A DNA stretch of 38,529 nucleotides from NCBI GenBank assembly GCA_044348085.1, contig JBIKTM010000015.1, positions 1-38,529 on the forward strand, given 5' to 3'. A program made the position numbers and the translations under genes. Positions within the stretch are counted from its first letter, which is position 1. Each line of letters begins with the position of its first letter. The stretch comes from Verrucolacustris sp044348085 (GTDB lineage Bacteria > Verrucomicrobiota > Verrucomicrobiia > Methylacidiphilales > Verrucolacustridaceae). Shown here in pieces: positions 24,010-33,427 of the stretch. Under the pieces are notes generated by a model. That model was not told the DNA's origin and made no database searches. It saw only the letters and a program-made list of their open reading frames with translations.

Positions 24010-25002
24010 CTATTTTGCAGGTAAAAAGAAATCTGGGTAACTTTCACGCAACCAAGCCACGGTTTTTTTGACGCCTTCTTCCAAGGAGATGGGCCCGAGT
24101 CCTAAAATGGCCAAGCTTTTATCCAAAGGAACGACGTAATCCGTAGTCATGCTTCGCGCTCTTGAGCTGTTGATATAAAAGGGGCGACGTGTGAGGCCTT
24201 CGATAGCATCGCCTGCCATCCCAAGAGCAAAAAGAAGTTGTCGTGGAATTCTTCTTGCGGGACGGCCACGCAAAGCACGGGAAAATGCATCGACCCAGTG
24301 GGCGATATCATCGACAGGGTCACTCAGGTAAAAAGTCTGTCCCGCGACTTTTTCTTCGGGCAACACGAGAGTCTGTTGCAGTTGATGTAAAACAGTATCC
24401 ACAAAAGCGTACGCGCGACGGACGGGGGAACCGGAGGGGTGAACATACCAGCCTTTTTGCAGAACTTTCCAAAACTCCTTTGGATACCGAGGATGCCACG
24501 GCCCCCATACGTTTGTGGGCCGGGCAATGACCCATGGGAAAGGGATTCGGGAAGCACGGAGAACCTTTTCAGCTTCAACCTTGCTTTGGCCGTAGACGGT
24601 TACAGGTGCATAATCTGTGTCGCTTTTAGGAGGGTTAGTTGGACCACATACAAATTGGCTACTGATCAGAATAAAGCGCTGCATCGATGGTAGATTCGAA
24701 AGGGCTTTAAGAAGGTTGCGGGTTCCCTCGATATTCACCCGATAGCCAGTCTGGGGAGTTGTTGTTTCATCCATATCAGTCCGGGCGGCCAGATGAATGA
24801 CTTCGGTGGGTTGGAAATCTGCTATCTGTCGGGTCCATTCATCTGGAGCCAGCAAGTCGGCTTTATGCCAAAAGGATTGGTGAGTGGCATCCAAAGGGGA
24901 TCGGGAATCAAGATTCAGTATGGCTTCATACCGCCCCTTCCAGTTCTCTAGAAGATTGGTGCCGATAAATCCGGAAGCTCCTGTTAGTAAAAGGCGACGC
25001 AT
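24010..25002 (-). CDS. NAD-dependent epimerase/dehydratase (extended SDR)
   Basis: The 330-residue product is an extended short-chain dehydrogenase/reductase acting on sugar nucleotides. It has the Rossmann motif GASGFIG (8-14), EVIHLAARTDM, an ISSQF strand with the catalytic Ser region, and YGQSK as the YxxxK active site, followed by WVIARPTNVWGP. It matches the general NAD-dependent epimerase/dehydratase family; the exact sugar reaction (4-epimerase, dehydratase or reductase) cannot be fixed. It starts at ATG 25002, only 29 bases from the divergent glycosyltransferase start, so both promoters must be compressed into or overlap the coding regions. Confidence 0.88.
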   Translation of the reverse strand: MRRLLLTGASGFIGTNLLENWKGRYEAILNLDSRSPLDATHQSFWHKADLLAPDEWTRQIADFQPTEVIHLAARTDMDETTTPQTGYRVNIEGTRNLLKALSNLPSMQRFILISSQFVCGPTNPPKSDTDYAPVTVYGQSKVEAEKVLRASRIPFPWVIARPTNVWGPWHPRYPKEFWKVLQKGWYVHPSGSPVRRAYAFVDTVLHQLQQTLVLPEEKVAGQTFYLSDPVDDIAHWVDAFSRALRGRPARRIPRQLLFALGMAGDAIEGLTRRPFYINSSRARSMTTDYVVPLDKSLAILGLGPISLEEGVKKTVAWLRESYPDFFLPAK

Positions 25003-25031
25003 AAGCTTAAGATGGGCAGAAACTCCTTTTG

Positions 25032-26153
25032 ATGCGAGTCTTGAGCAAATCTATGCATGGTTCTAGGCCCCGCATCGGTATAGCCGGTCAGCTTCCGCCT
25101 CCTTTGGGAGGACAAAACCTTGCGATTGCTGCGTTGTGGAAAGATTTACAGGCTCGGGCGGATATCGATTCGGTTTTTTGCCCTTTCCAATTTACTCCAA
25201 CAACAGGTCAGGTACGAAGAGCGACTTGGCATAAAGTATGGGAATTACTGAAAGTAAGAAATCGTTTGGCTCGGCTTAAAAAGCAGGGCGGAGTGGATGT
25301 TTTGCTGTTTCCCGTAGGAGGCCCGCAGACAATACCCTTGATCCGGGATCTGTTTTTGGTTCCTTGGGCAAGAGATGCCTGCCGTTGCTTTGCGATCCAG
25401 TTCCATGCGGCGGGACTGGCCGAAAGAATTAAAAACAGGCCCAATTGGTTGGCTAAAAAAGTGGCACGGCTTTTAGGCAAAGCGGATGTGGCTTTTATTA
25501 TGGCGGAGGCGAATCGTGCAGATCCCGAGGTTTGTGGGATTTCCGATATTCGAGTTCGGCCACACCAAATTCCTGATCAAACAACTCCATTGACCCTTTC
25601 CAAGAAACGAAATGGCATACTCTATGTGGGACACCTTGGGGATGAGAAGGGGACACCCGGACTAATCCAAGCGATGGCCTCTGTTCCACAAGAGCTTTCC
25701 CTCACCCTTGTTGGGGACCCTCTTCCCCCTTGGAGCCTTCATAAGTTTCGGGATTTGGCCAAACAATATGGTGTATCGGAGAGGGTCAATATTATAGGGT
25801 CTCGCGCCCCTGAAGAGTTGGGGGCATTTTATTCTGCGGCAGAACTTTTTGTTTTTCCTTCGGTAGCACCCTATGAATCATTCGGCTTGGTTCTTGCGGA
25901 GGCGATGATGTGGGGCTTGCCCATTGTCGCAACGGATTGGAAAGCAAACCGAGAGGTTGTGGGCCCAGGCGAAAACTTTATTTTTCCACCGGGGCGAACG
26001 GAGGATTTAAGCCAAGCTATTGTGAAAGCAGCGAAGGGAAGAGAGCGCTGGCCGATCATTGGCTCCCAGAATCGCCAACGTTACGAATCTAGATACAAAC
26101 TCGGAGCAAACCCGACTTTGGTTGAGGATTTGATCCGCATAGCGAAATCGTGA
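25032..26153 (+). CDS. Family 4 glycosyltransferase
   Basis: The 373-residue product has two Rossmann-like GT-B domains. The N-terminal part shows IGIAGQLPPPLGGQNLAIAAL, a donor/acceptor loop seen in GT4 enzymes. The C-terminal part has GILYVGHLGDEKGTPGLI and the E-x7-E motif in YESFGLVLAEAMMWGLPIVAT. ATG 25032 was chosen; a second in-frame ATG at 25053 gives SMHGSRPRIGIAG and could be the true start. No membrane segment. It is followed by another GT4 gene after nine bases, so the two are probably co-transcribed and act in successive transfer steps of the polysaccharide repeat unit. Confidence 0.9.
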   Translation: MRVLSKSMHGSRPRIGIAGQLPPPLGGQNLAIAALWKDLQARADIDSVFCPFQFTPTTGQVRRATWHKVWELLKVRNRLARLKKQGGVDVLLFPVGGPQTIPLIRDLFLVPWARDACRCFAIQFHAAGLAERIKNRPNWLAKKVARLLGKADVAFIMAEANRADPEVCGISDIRVRPHQIPDQTTPLTLSKKRNGILYVGHLGDEKGTPGLIQAMASVPQELSLTLVGDPLPPWSLHKFRDLAKQYGVSERVNIIGSRAPEELGAFYSAAELFVFPSVAPYESFGLVLAEAMMWGLPIVATDWKANREVVGPGENFIFPPGRTEDLSQAIVKAAKGRERWPIIGSQNRQRYESRYKLGANPTLVEDLIRIAKS

Positions 26154-26162
26154 CATAGTTGG

Positions 26163-27371
26163 ATGCAACCAATGAAACCCAAGCAGGAGTGGAAAGTGGA
26201 TATGGTTTGGGAGCGAGATTGGTTTTTAGGGTTGGTGAGTGGAGCGCTCTTGAGGCTGGGATACCTCGGAACCGTATACGGAGGGTTTCCAAGATACCGC
26301 TATCTTAGGCTGGGAATTCCAGCCGAAAAGATCCGCACAAAGCCAGGAGCCTCTCTTTGGAATTACGGAATAGATCGGATGCGACTACCTGCAGGGCTGA
26401 GAATGGATGAACCGAGGCGGATTGGGAATTGGGTGGCGGAGCAGCAAAAGTTGGCCCCTGCGGTCCTAGTGAATGGCACGGCCTACCGGTTTTTGTTCCC
26501 CAAATTAATGAGGCGGCCTGTGGTTCGATTAGTCGAAAGGGGCTCGATGTTTCCCGAGGACTTCTTTCGCTTTCCGCAAAAGGCACGGCAAGAAGCGGGA
26601 TATCCGTTTGCAGAAAAACTACCCGCTGAAATTGTGGATGAGATGGAAAAGGCTCACCTTGCCGATGCTACGATCTGCGGAAGTGAAATGATTCGAGAAT
26701 CATATTTAAAACGCGGCTTCCCCGCGGAAGCTTTTCACACAGTTCATTATGGGGTGGATCCGCACCGCTTTTCTCCCGCGACTCACGAGCCAGCAGAGGG
26801 GCGGAATCTGCGGGTGGGCTGGCTTGGGGTCATCGGCTTTCGCAAGGGGTTGGACCGAGTTAGGAGAATCTCGGAGTGGGCAGATCAGCGAGGAGTTTTA
26901 ATCGAGTTTCATTTCGTAGGCCCCATCCAAGATCCAGAAAGTCTAGAAATTCTCCATCGTTTTCGGCGACCCTATACATTACACGGGGTAAAAAAAGGAG
27001 AGGCTTTGAAGGAGTTGATTCCCCAATGGGATCTTTACCTGCTTCCGAGTTATGAGGAGGGCTTCCCTGTATCAGTGCTGGAAGCGATGAGCGCGGGAAT
27101 CCCTGCCATTGTCAGTAATGACACCGGAGCCAGGGAGGCTGTGCTCAAGGATGAGGGCGGAGTAGTGCTTAGTACCTTCGCCTCGGAGGAGCTTGACCGA
27201 AGGCTGCTCCCGCTATGCCAAAACAGAGATCTCAGAATTCAAAAAGGGCGGGAAGCGAAAGAGAGGATAAAAAACTATTTTACGCTGGAAAGGTATCAGG
27301 AGAAGCTAGGTCGACTTCACGAGGTTTTTCAGGCTCGAAAAGGGCTCGGCGGGAGCGGTGACGCAGCATGA
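26163..27371 (+). CDS. Family 4 glycosyltransferase
   Basis: The 402-residue product is a GT-B glycosyltransferase. It contains DATICGSEMIRESYLKRGF, HTVHYGVDPHRFSP (the usual 'pnGvD..rF' turn), a strand opening RVGWLGVIGFRKGLD, and the E-x7-E signature in SYEEGFPVSVLEAMSAGIPA. It starts 9 bases after the preceding GT4 gene, forming a two-gene unit. Its 3' end overlaps the convergent O-antigen ligase-like gene by 66 bases, an unusually long antisense overlap of coding regions. The donor sugar is unknown. Confidence 0.9.
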   Translation: MQPMKPKQEWKVDMVWERDWFLGLVSGALLRLGYLGTVYGGFPRYRYLRLGIPAEKIRTKPGASLWNYGIDRMRLPAGLRMDEPRRIGNWVAEQQKLAPAVLVNGTAYRFLFPKLMRRPVVRLVERGSMFPEDFFRFPQKARQEAGYPFAEKLPAEIVDEMEKAHLADATICGSEMIRESYLKRGFPAEAFHTVHYGVDPHRFSPATHEPAEGRNLRVGWLGVIGFRKGLDRVRRISEWADQRGVLIEFHFVGPIQDPESLEILHRFRRPYTLHGVKKGEALKELIPQWDLYLLPSYEEGFPVSVLEAMSAGIPAIVSNDTGAREAVLKDEGGVVLSTFASEELDRRLLPLCQNRDLRIQKGREAKERIKNYFTLERYQEKLGRLHEVFQARKGLGGSGDAA

Positions 27372-28949
27372 GGGGGGTCCCTGCGGATTCACTTTTTCAA
27401 AAGAGCGAACGGCCAAGGGAATCAGGATAAAAAGACGGGGAAGTGCAATTGAAAGATCGCCATAAACAGTAAAGTAAGAAAGGGTCTCAATGAGAGTGAG
27501 AGAACAGACCCAAATTCCCTCGGGGGTCATTTCGGAGCCGCGAGTATTATAAATATTTTTCAAAACATAAAATGAAGTCGTAGTGAAAAAAAAGATCAGC
27601 AGGCCTGTTCCCACCCAGCCAGTCGGATAGTGAACGTCCAAGAAGCCCTCATGGGGCTGACGACGCTCAATAAAGGATCTCGCTTCTGCCAGTTCGTTTT
27701 CGAAAGCCAGACGCTGGCGTTTCAGATAAAAGTCATCAATTCCCTCGAGGGTTAGATTACGATTATAGGTCATTCCTGCGCCGAACCAGCCCGCCTTATC
27801 CGCATACTCGCTCCAGTACACCCTTTTCATTGTTTGCCGCCAATTGGATGATCCAGAGGCGGAATCGAGTGCAACCGCATCCCATTTACCAGGGAGGGGA
27901 CTTAAGGTTCTTTGCATGGCCAGCGGTAGATGAATATAGGTGCCTTGAGCAGCGACGAGTAAAAAAAGAGTCGTTGCAGCGAAAGGCACAAAAAGAATAA
28001 CCAACCAGCGAGAGGCAGAGAAACCGGCTACCAGCCAAGTTACTAGATAGCGAAAAAGGTAGCTCCGAAAGCCGCTAAAAATCGTTGCCAAAAGACAGAT
28101 AAGGGAAGCAATAAAGCACCACCAGTTTTTTGGCCTCAGCCACATATTCGCGGGAAAGTAGGAAAGCATGGTAATTTGCGCGGCGGTTGCGAAAAAACCC
28201 ACATTCCCGACTCGGACAAGGTCGACGCCACCAAAAGATCCGTGCAAGGTGTCTTGAAACGCGTCTAAGTTTACGGAGCTATAAAAACGGTAGATATACG
28301 GTGCAACGGCAGGTGCGGCCGTGGATATTAAAAACGGAAGAAAATCGGCTGCCACCATAATAAAATACAGCAAGGGAACTTTTCTCAATAAAGGGTCCCT
28401 AGGCTTGACCATCGAATAGAGAATGGGCATGGCTAAAAAGCCCAATAATAGACTCCAGTTTTTTCTTCCCCCGAAGTTCTCTCCGCCAAAAAGCCGGAGG
28501 CCGATATCCCCGCTACGAACCCAGTGATAAGCAATAATCGACAAGAACAGAAGAGCCGGAACCCATATCCAGGCTGGTCCAAAGTTGATGGACATACTCT
28601 TTTCGAATACTGTCTGGTAGAGCAAAAATAAAAGGGAGATGAGAATCGCCGTCTCAATCATGCTTAAGTTTGCAGGGAGAAAATTAAGTCGGCCGTTTAA
28701 ACCTAAAAAAGCGGGCATGAGTACCCAGCACTGTTTTCCAAGGTAGGTTAGATAAAAGATTGCCCCGATTCCCGAAACCACTGCGATCACCGGAAGATAA
28801 TCGCCCGCAAGGAACTGACTCGTCAGGATGGGCGCAGCAAGCACTCCAGCAAGGAAAACCAGGGCCGTGATAACCTTCTGGGGTGTAAGATTGGCGAGAC
28901 TGCTCACAGGCACTAAAGTAATGTCTTCATCGATGACTGCAATCCACAT
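27306..28949 (-). CDS. O-antigen ligase/polymerase-like membrane protein
   Basis: The product (547 residues from ATG 28949) is a polytopic protein with about ten or more hydrophobic segments. Near the C-terminal third a long extracytoplasmic loop carries RRQPHEGFLDVHYPTGWVGTG, which matches the conserved His-containing motif of Wzy/WaaL-type O-antigen polymerases and ligases. It may polymerise repeat units or ligate glycan to lipid A or a protein. The start was chosen because GAGGGGG precedes ATG 28949 by a short spacer; the longer frame to 28988 would run into the divergent methyltransferase. Only 28 bases separate it from that gene's start. Confidence 0.8.
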   Translation of the reverse strand: MWIAVIDEDITLVPVSSLANLTPQKVITALVFLAGVLAAPILTSQFLAGDYLPVIAVVSGIGAIFYLTYLGKQCWVLMPAFLGLNGRLNFLPANLSMIETAILISLLFLLYQTVFEKSMSINFGPAWIWVPALLFLSIIAYHWVRSGDIGLRLFGGENFGGRKNWSLLLGFLAMPILYSMVKPRDPLLRKVPLLYFIMVAADFLPFLISTAAPAVAPYIYRFYSSVNLDAFQDTLHGSFGGVDLVRVGNVGFFATAAQITMLSYFPANMWLRPKNWWCFIASLICLLATIFSGFRSYLFRYLVTWLVAGFSASRWLVILFVPFAATTLFLLVAAQGTYIHLPLAMQRTLSPLPGKWDAVALDSASGSSNWRQTMKRVYWSEYADKAGWFGAGMTYNRNLTLEGIDDFYLKRQRLAFENELAEARSFIERRQPHEGFLDVHYPTGWVGTGLLIFFFTTTSFYVLKNIYNTRGSEMTPEGIWVCSLTLIETLSYFTVYGDLSIALPRLFILIPLAVRSFEKVNPQGPPSCCVTAPAEPFSSLKNLVKST

Positions 28950-28965
28950 CAACCCCCTCGGGAAC

Positions 28966-28971
28966 GGGAGG
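28966..28971 (+). promoter_or_regulatory. Ribosome binding site deciding the FkbM start
   Basis: GGGAGG lies 6 bases before TTG 28978 and supports that codon over the in-frame ATGs at 28921 and 28933, which would overlap the divergent membrane-protein gene. Confidence 0.5.
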
Positions 28972-28977
28972 CGTTCT

Positions 28978-29643
28978 TTGCAAGTCACAATTCACCAGGC
29001 CCTAAAAAAGATCTTGTTGGCAACGAGGGGAATTCGCCCTACCGCTTGCGTGCCGTTGGCGTCACCCAATCCTGGGGAACAGGCGTGGGTGATTTCCGGC
29101 GAGCGATTGCCTGAAGAGCCGCTGGTATACTCTCTTGGGTTATCCGAAAACCTTTCCTTTGACCTTGGAATGATCCAGCAACATGGAGCCAAGGTTCACG
29201 GATTTGACCCCACCATAGAAAGCCAAAGATTTATCGCAAAAAGCCGCATCCCTGCCGGATTTCATTATCACCCTTTAGCCGTGGCAGGGCATGATGGGAA
29301 ACTGGATCTGTATGAGCGCCTGGGAAAAGGGGGGCGAAAAAAAGGAGCCTGCTTCTTGAGGGCTTCCTGCAAAAAAGTTTCTACCCTCGTACAGGAGCTT
29401 GGACACAGTCGTCTCGATATATTAAAAGTTGATGTGGAAGGATCCGAGTATTCAATTCTCGAAGACGTGTGCTTAAAGGGAATTCATGCATCTCAAATCG
29501 CAGTCGAATTTCATCACCGTTTTGAGGAAGTTGGACTTTTGGCAACCGTCCGAGCGCATCAAATGCTCCTGAGGCATGGATATCAATTGGTGCACATCAG
29601 CGATTGGGCGGAGGAGTTTCTTTACGTAAAAGGAGAGAAATAA
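28978..29643 (+). CDS. FkbM-family SAM-dependent methyltransferase
   Basis: FkbM methyltransferases methylate hydroxyls on polyketides or sugars using S-adenosylmethionine. The product (221 residues from TTG 28978) shows VYSLGLSENLSFDLGMIQQHG, GFDPTIES (the acidic end of the SAM-binding strand) and the signature LDILKVDVEGSEYSILED. The hydrophobic-acidic C-terminal end includes IAVEFHHRF. The gene probably adds methyl groups to the polysaccharide. Its stop TAA shares one base with the ATG of the next gene (TAATG), implying coupled translation. Confidence 0.85.
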   Translation: MQVTIHQALKKILLATRGIRPTACVPLASPNPGEQAWVISGERLPEEPLVYSLGLSENLSFDLGMIQQHGAKVHGFDPTIESQRFIAKSRIPAGFHYHPLAVAGHDGKLDLYERLGKGGRKKGACFLRASCKKVSTLVQELGHSRLDILKVDVEGSEYSILEDVCLKGIHASQIAVEFHHRFEEVGLLATVRAHQMLLRHGYQLVHISDWAEEFLYVKGEK

Positions 29644-30848
29644 TGAGGAGTCCACAAAATCCTTTGAAGGTCGCCATGCTAGTCGTGGATGCGAATGACG
29701 TCCGTGGCTCGAGCATGAAAAGTGACACGAAGCCCTCTCCCAATGTACATCCTGCGATTGAAGCCCTTCTTCAGGGATTTGAAGACTTGGATGGCATTAA
29801 GGTGGACGTGCTGTTTGGATCGCTTCGGCCGCCCAGAAGTATTCGTGCTGCAAAAGGTGCGGTTCGCTATCATTCGATTCCTTATCGGAGGGCCTTCGGA
29901 GCCCTATCAGGGGGTGGTTTTCTGGGAAGGTTCTTTAGCTTGAGGAATTATGTCAGATCTCACTCGTTCGATCTTGTTCACGCCCAAGGTTCGGAGCGGG
30001 AGAGTGCATGGACAGCAGTTTTTTCCGGGATCCCCAGCGTGATCACTCTTCACGGCTTGATGGGGGAAGTTGTCAAAATGAAAGGGAACTGGACTTTATG
30101 GCACTATTGGGTTGCGGCCTTGTTGGAGCGGCTTGCAATCAAGAGAACAGATGGGGTGGTTGCAATTTCCCCATATGCATTGCGGGTTGTATTAGGGATC
30201 ACGCCGCGGGCCCGCTTCATTCCCAACGCAGTCCGGAGTGAATTTTATCTGGAATCACGAGAAAAAAAGGGGGATGTGCCAACGGTGCTCTTTGTCGGCA
30301 ATTTAACTCATGTAAAAAGACCCGATTGGTTCATTCGTGCAGTGGATACGTTGTGGAAGGAGGGGCTCTCTTTCAAAGCGCGAATGCTCTGCATGGGAAA
30401 CCCAAAACATCCTTATTTCATTGAAATAGTTGCGATGGCCGAACGCCTGCCAGCGTCACGTAAGATCGACCTTCGATACAATGTGGCCGATGTGGCCGGT
30501 GAGCTAGACCAAGCCGATATTTTATTTGCTCCATCCATATGGGAGAGCATGGGGATTGCTGTTTGCGAGGCGATGGCGAAGAAGCTTTGTGTGGTTGGCT
30601 CGCGGATCGAGGCAAACATTCCGCTGTTGGGGCAAGGGTGCGGGGTTATGTTTTCAGCGGATAATTTCGATGAAGCCGTGAATTCGTTAAGGATCGTCAT
30701 TTTAGACCGTGAAGAGAGAAAGCGAATCAGTGAAAAGAGCCTGAATCGGGTAAAAAGTTACGCACCTGATGTGGTGGCAGGGGAAACGACCGATTTCTAT
30801 CGAGAGATTCTTAAGATGAGATCGGAAAGCGGAAACGACCCGAAATAA
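29643..30848 (+). CDS. Family 4 glycosyltransferase
   Basis: The 401-residue product (ATG 29643 in TAATG) has GT-B features: DLVHAQGSERESAWTAV, GVVAISPYALRVVLG, RFIPNAV, the 'hvkrpdw' turn in LFVGNLTHVKRPDWFIRA, and the E-x7-E element in IWESMGIAVCEAMAKKLCVV. It follows the FkbM gene with translational overlap. The 3' end overlaps the convergent flippase-like gene by 38 bases. Specificity unknown; presumed to build the repeat unit with its neighbours. Confidence 0.9.
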   Translation: MRSPQNPLKVAMLVVDANDVRGSSMKSDTKPSPNVHPAIEALLQGFEDLDGIKVDVLFGSLRPPRSIRAAKGAVRYHSIPYRRAFGALSGGGFLGRFFSLRNYVRSHSFDLVHAQGSERESAWTAVFSGIPSVITLHGLMGEVVKMKGNWTLWHYWVAALLERLAIKRTDGVVAISPYALRVVLGITPRARFIPNAVRSEFYLESREKKGDVPTVLFVGNLTHVKRPDWFIRAVDTLWKEGLSFKARMLCMGNPKHPYFIEIVAMAERLPASRKIDLRYNVADVAGELDQADILFAPSIWESMGIAVCEAMAKKLCVVGSRIEANIPLLGQGCGVMFSADNFDEAVNSLRIVILDREERKRISEKSLNRVKSYAPDVVAGETTDFYREILKMRSESGNDPK

Positions 30849-32325
30849 TCTCCTTTAGCCAAGAGGGTTTAAGCCAAATCACCCAAATCGGAAGTAAAAC
30901 CGCTCCCGTGATAAAGACTCCGATCATGAATCCGCGGATATCCAGATTTAGGAAGTGGAGAGCTGCGTTACCTGATGCGACCACCAAGATAAGCGCAACA
31001 AAACCGAAGACAACAAAGGTAAGGAGCGGGCGCCCCAAAAAGGCCGAGCTCCAAAGCTCCCGAAATAAGCGTAATCCCCTACGAAAGGAGCCAAGAAAAG
31101 CGGCAAGAAGAGAGGCGCAGGCGATTCCCGTTAGTCCAAAAGGGCGAAAAGCAAGAACAGCAACAACAAAGAACAAGAATTCCCAAAAGAAAGCAGTCGA
31201 AAGAACTTTGGTTTTAATTAATGAAAGGGAGGCCTCGACCGACCATGCATTCCAAATCTGGATCCAAAGAATGAAGCCCAACAAGAAAGAAAGGTAGGGA
31301 GGGAGTTGGCACTTCGCATGGGTCCAGAGCTGAACGAAAGATTCGTTCCAGATGCCGTAAGCTACAAAGAGGAGCAGGCCCAGCGAAAGGGAGATAGTAC
31401 TTAGGCGGGTAAACGCAGCGCTAAGCTTCGCTCGCTCCCCCTTGGCCATGAGGTCGTAAAATGCGGGAGCAGCAGAAATATGAATCTGGCCCAGAAGATC
31501 CCGAATGCAGGTGCCTGCGCGTGTGGCAATCGACCAGATTGCGGATGCGTCGGGGCCGAAGAAGCGACCTGCCAGAACCAAAGGAGCACTTTCTAAAATA
31601 AAGCGGAACGAGTTGATCTGAAAAATAGAGAAGCCCAATCCTGTCAGGGAGTTCCAATGTGTCCAAGTGGGAGGGGAAAACTGCAAGCGATGAGTCAGAT
31701 TTCTGTGAAACAGGACAATGAGAATCGGGCCGATCGATTGAGCCCCCCACTCTGCAACAAATCCCGCGAGAAAAGCGTGAATCCCCCAGCCTTGAAAAAA
31801 GCCAAAAGTGAGTAATCCAAGATTGAGGCCGACTCCTAAAGTTGAGAGAAGATTGAGAAGATGCTGCGCCTGATTCAGGCGGATCAGATTGGGAAAGATG
31901 CGCAGGGAAAAGCGCGCCCCGTTAAGAACAAAGATCCAAAAAATGAATTTTGAAAGGGTGGGGCGGAGAGAAGGATCGGTGACCAGGAGTTGAGCTAGGA
32001 GGCCCGACCCAAAAAAACCTGCACCAGCGATCAAGGATCCCTGGGCCAATTGAAAGCCAAAGGAGCATGTCACCATTTTCCGATAATCGGCTGGAGTGCC
32101 GTGGCTCTGGGCCATCAATCGCAAGGAAGCGCCACTGATTCCCAAATCGATCAGCTCCATATAGCGGGAGGCTTGGAGGGCAAGAAACCAGAGGCCTAAG
32201 ATCCCAAGAGGGAGGTGAGCCAGGGAGAGAGGGACAAGCAGGAAGCTGTAAGCGATGACGCATAGCATCGAGCCGTAAGCGGAAAACAGGGCCAAGGTGA
32301 AGCGTTGATGGCGAAGGCCGGGCAT
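30811..32325 (-). CDS. Wzx-like polysaccharide flippase (MATE/PST superfamily)
   Basis: The 504-residue product has around twelve to fourteen hydrophobic segments, spread evenly, in the pattern of the PST/Wzx branch that flips undecaprenyl-linked repeat units across the inner membrane. Recognisable elements include the start with a pair of helices (ALFSAYGSMLCVIAYSFLLV), the polar ELIDLGISGASLRLMA loop and FGPDASAIWSIATRAG, which resembles the family's mid-protein gate region. It begins a three-gene minus-strand operon with the pyruvyl transferase and a glycosyltransferase downstream. Substrate cannot be inferred. Confidence 0.85.
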   Translation of the reverse strand: MPGLRHQRFTLALFSAYGSMLCVIAYSFLLVPLSLAHLPLGILGLWFLALQASRYMELIDLGISGASLRLMAQSHGTPADYRKMVTCSFGFQLAQGSLIAGAGFFGSGLLAQLLVTDPSLRPTLSKFIFWIFVLNGARFSLRIFPNLIRLNQAQHLLNLLSTLGVGLNLGLLTFGFFQGWGIHAFLAGFVAEWGAQSIGPILIVLFHRNLTHRLQFSPPTWTHWNSLTGLGFSIFQINSFRFILESAPLVLAGRFFGPDASAIWSIATRAGTCIRDLLGQIHISAAPAFYDLMAKGERAKLSAAFTRLSTISLSLGLLLFVAYGIWNESFVQLWTHAKCQLPPYLSFLLGFILWIQIWNAWSVEASLSLIKTKVLSTAFFWEFLFFVVAVLAFRPFGLTGIACASLLAAFLGSFRRGLRLFRELWSSAFLGRPLLTFVVFGFVALILVVASGNAALHFLNLDIRGFMIGVFITGAVLLPIWVIWLKPSWLKEIISGRFRFPISS

Positions 32326-32329
32326 AGAT

Positions 32330-33427
32330 TTACTTTAGAGGAAAAGAGGTGGCGCGATGCAAAAAAAGCCGTGATTCGGCCACATGGGTTTGGATCAACT
32401 GATCTGACAGCTCTGTGGGCTGCAAATCCGAAGCATGAAGAGCCTCAGCAACCGAGCCCACAATATGAGCTGTGAAGCCATATCGTTTTGACAGATCCAT
32501 CAGGCGGGCACTTCGGAAGGGTTCGGTGAAGTAGCCCAAAAATGGCTTTTTGAATTTTAAGGCGTACAGAATGGCGTGAAATGAGTCGGTGAGTAACAAA
32601 CTGCAGTTTTGAATCCACCCTAACCACTCCTGTGGGGAAGCATGCCAGATCTTGTGTTCAGCAGGAGGTGGGGACGAAATTCTTCGGGATTGGGCATTGA
32701 TCCAAACCCAAGGAAGGCCGCCTTGTTGTTTTTGAAAGTGCTTCATCAGCGTCTGTTCCCCGCCACGAATAGGAGACCCAACACGGTAGTTTAAAAGGTA
32801 TGAGCCGGCTCGAAGAGGAGGGGGGGTGACGCAAGGGGTCGGGTCCACCAGCAGAACGGGGTCGCAAACGACCTCCGGAAGAGTTCCCGAAACTTGTTGA
32901 ATCAAGTTTGCAGAAAAGTCGTTCCTCACAGAAATGAAATGAAACTTCTTCAGGCAAGCGGAGAGGAGGGCTTTGTCTACTTCAGGCTGCATATCGGATC
33001 CACAGCAGGCGGCATAGGCGATCCTGCGGTTCGTAAAAGTGGGGCGCCAATGGAAAAAGTATTTAGGCTCCCTGGAAAAGTGCCAGACCTGATCGCTTCC
33101 GACGACTAGAGCGTCAAAAGAGTTGGCTATTTGAGCTAGCTGAGACTCTGATTCGCAAAGTGGAGTTAGGGGAAGCGAGTGGCGACGAAAGTGCTCAAAA
33201 CTAGCGTGGAGTTTATGCCCGTGGATGAGGCCTCGGAGCCGAACTGAGAGTTGGGGCCAGCTACTGAGGTCGTGGCGTAATCCCGATCGAAGCAAGTGCG
33301 TTGGGGACTGGTGGTTGATAACTTGGACATCGTGCCCCATCTGCTGAAAAGCCTGCGTAAGCGATAGGCACTGGAGTAAGGCCCCAAAATTATCCACGTG
33401 GTGAAATGTGAAGATCCCAATTTTCAC
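32330..33427 (-). CDS. Polysaccharide pyruvyl transferase (CsaB-like)
   Basis: This family attaches ketal-linked pyruvate from phosphoenolpyruvate to sugars, giving charge to surface polysaccharides. The 365-residue product begins MKIGIFTFHHVDNFGALLQC, the diagnostic N-terminus with the conserved Asn-Xaa-Gly-Ala, then FDALVVGSDQVWHF, another hallmark. It also shows FHFISVRNDFSANLI and LLLTDSFHAILYALKFKKPF, matching the family's SVR and TDSFHA motifs. It overlaps the next minus-strand gene by 4 bases (ATGA) and follows the flippase with a 4-base gap, so the three are one operon. The likely product is a pyruvylated polysaccharide, possibly a surface or S-layer-binding glycan. Confidence 0.92.
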   Translation of the reverse strand: MKIGIFTFHHVDNFGALLQCLSLTQAFQQMGHDVQVINHQSPTHLLRSGLRHDLSSWPQLSVRLRGLIHGHKLHASFEHFRRHSLPLTPLCESESQLAQIANSFDALVVGSDQVWHFSREPKYFFHWRPTFTNRRIAYAACCGSDMQPEVDKALLSACLKKFHFISVRNDFSANLIQQVSGTLPEVVCDPVLLVDPTPCVTPPPLRAGSYLLNYRVGSPIRGGEQTLMKHFQKQQGGLPWVWINAQSRRISSPPPAEHKIWHASPQEWLGWIQNCSLLLTDSFHAILYALKFKKPFLGYFTEPFRSARLMDLSKRYGFTAHIVGSVAEALHASDLQPTELSDQLIQTHVAESRLFLHRATSFPLK

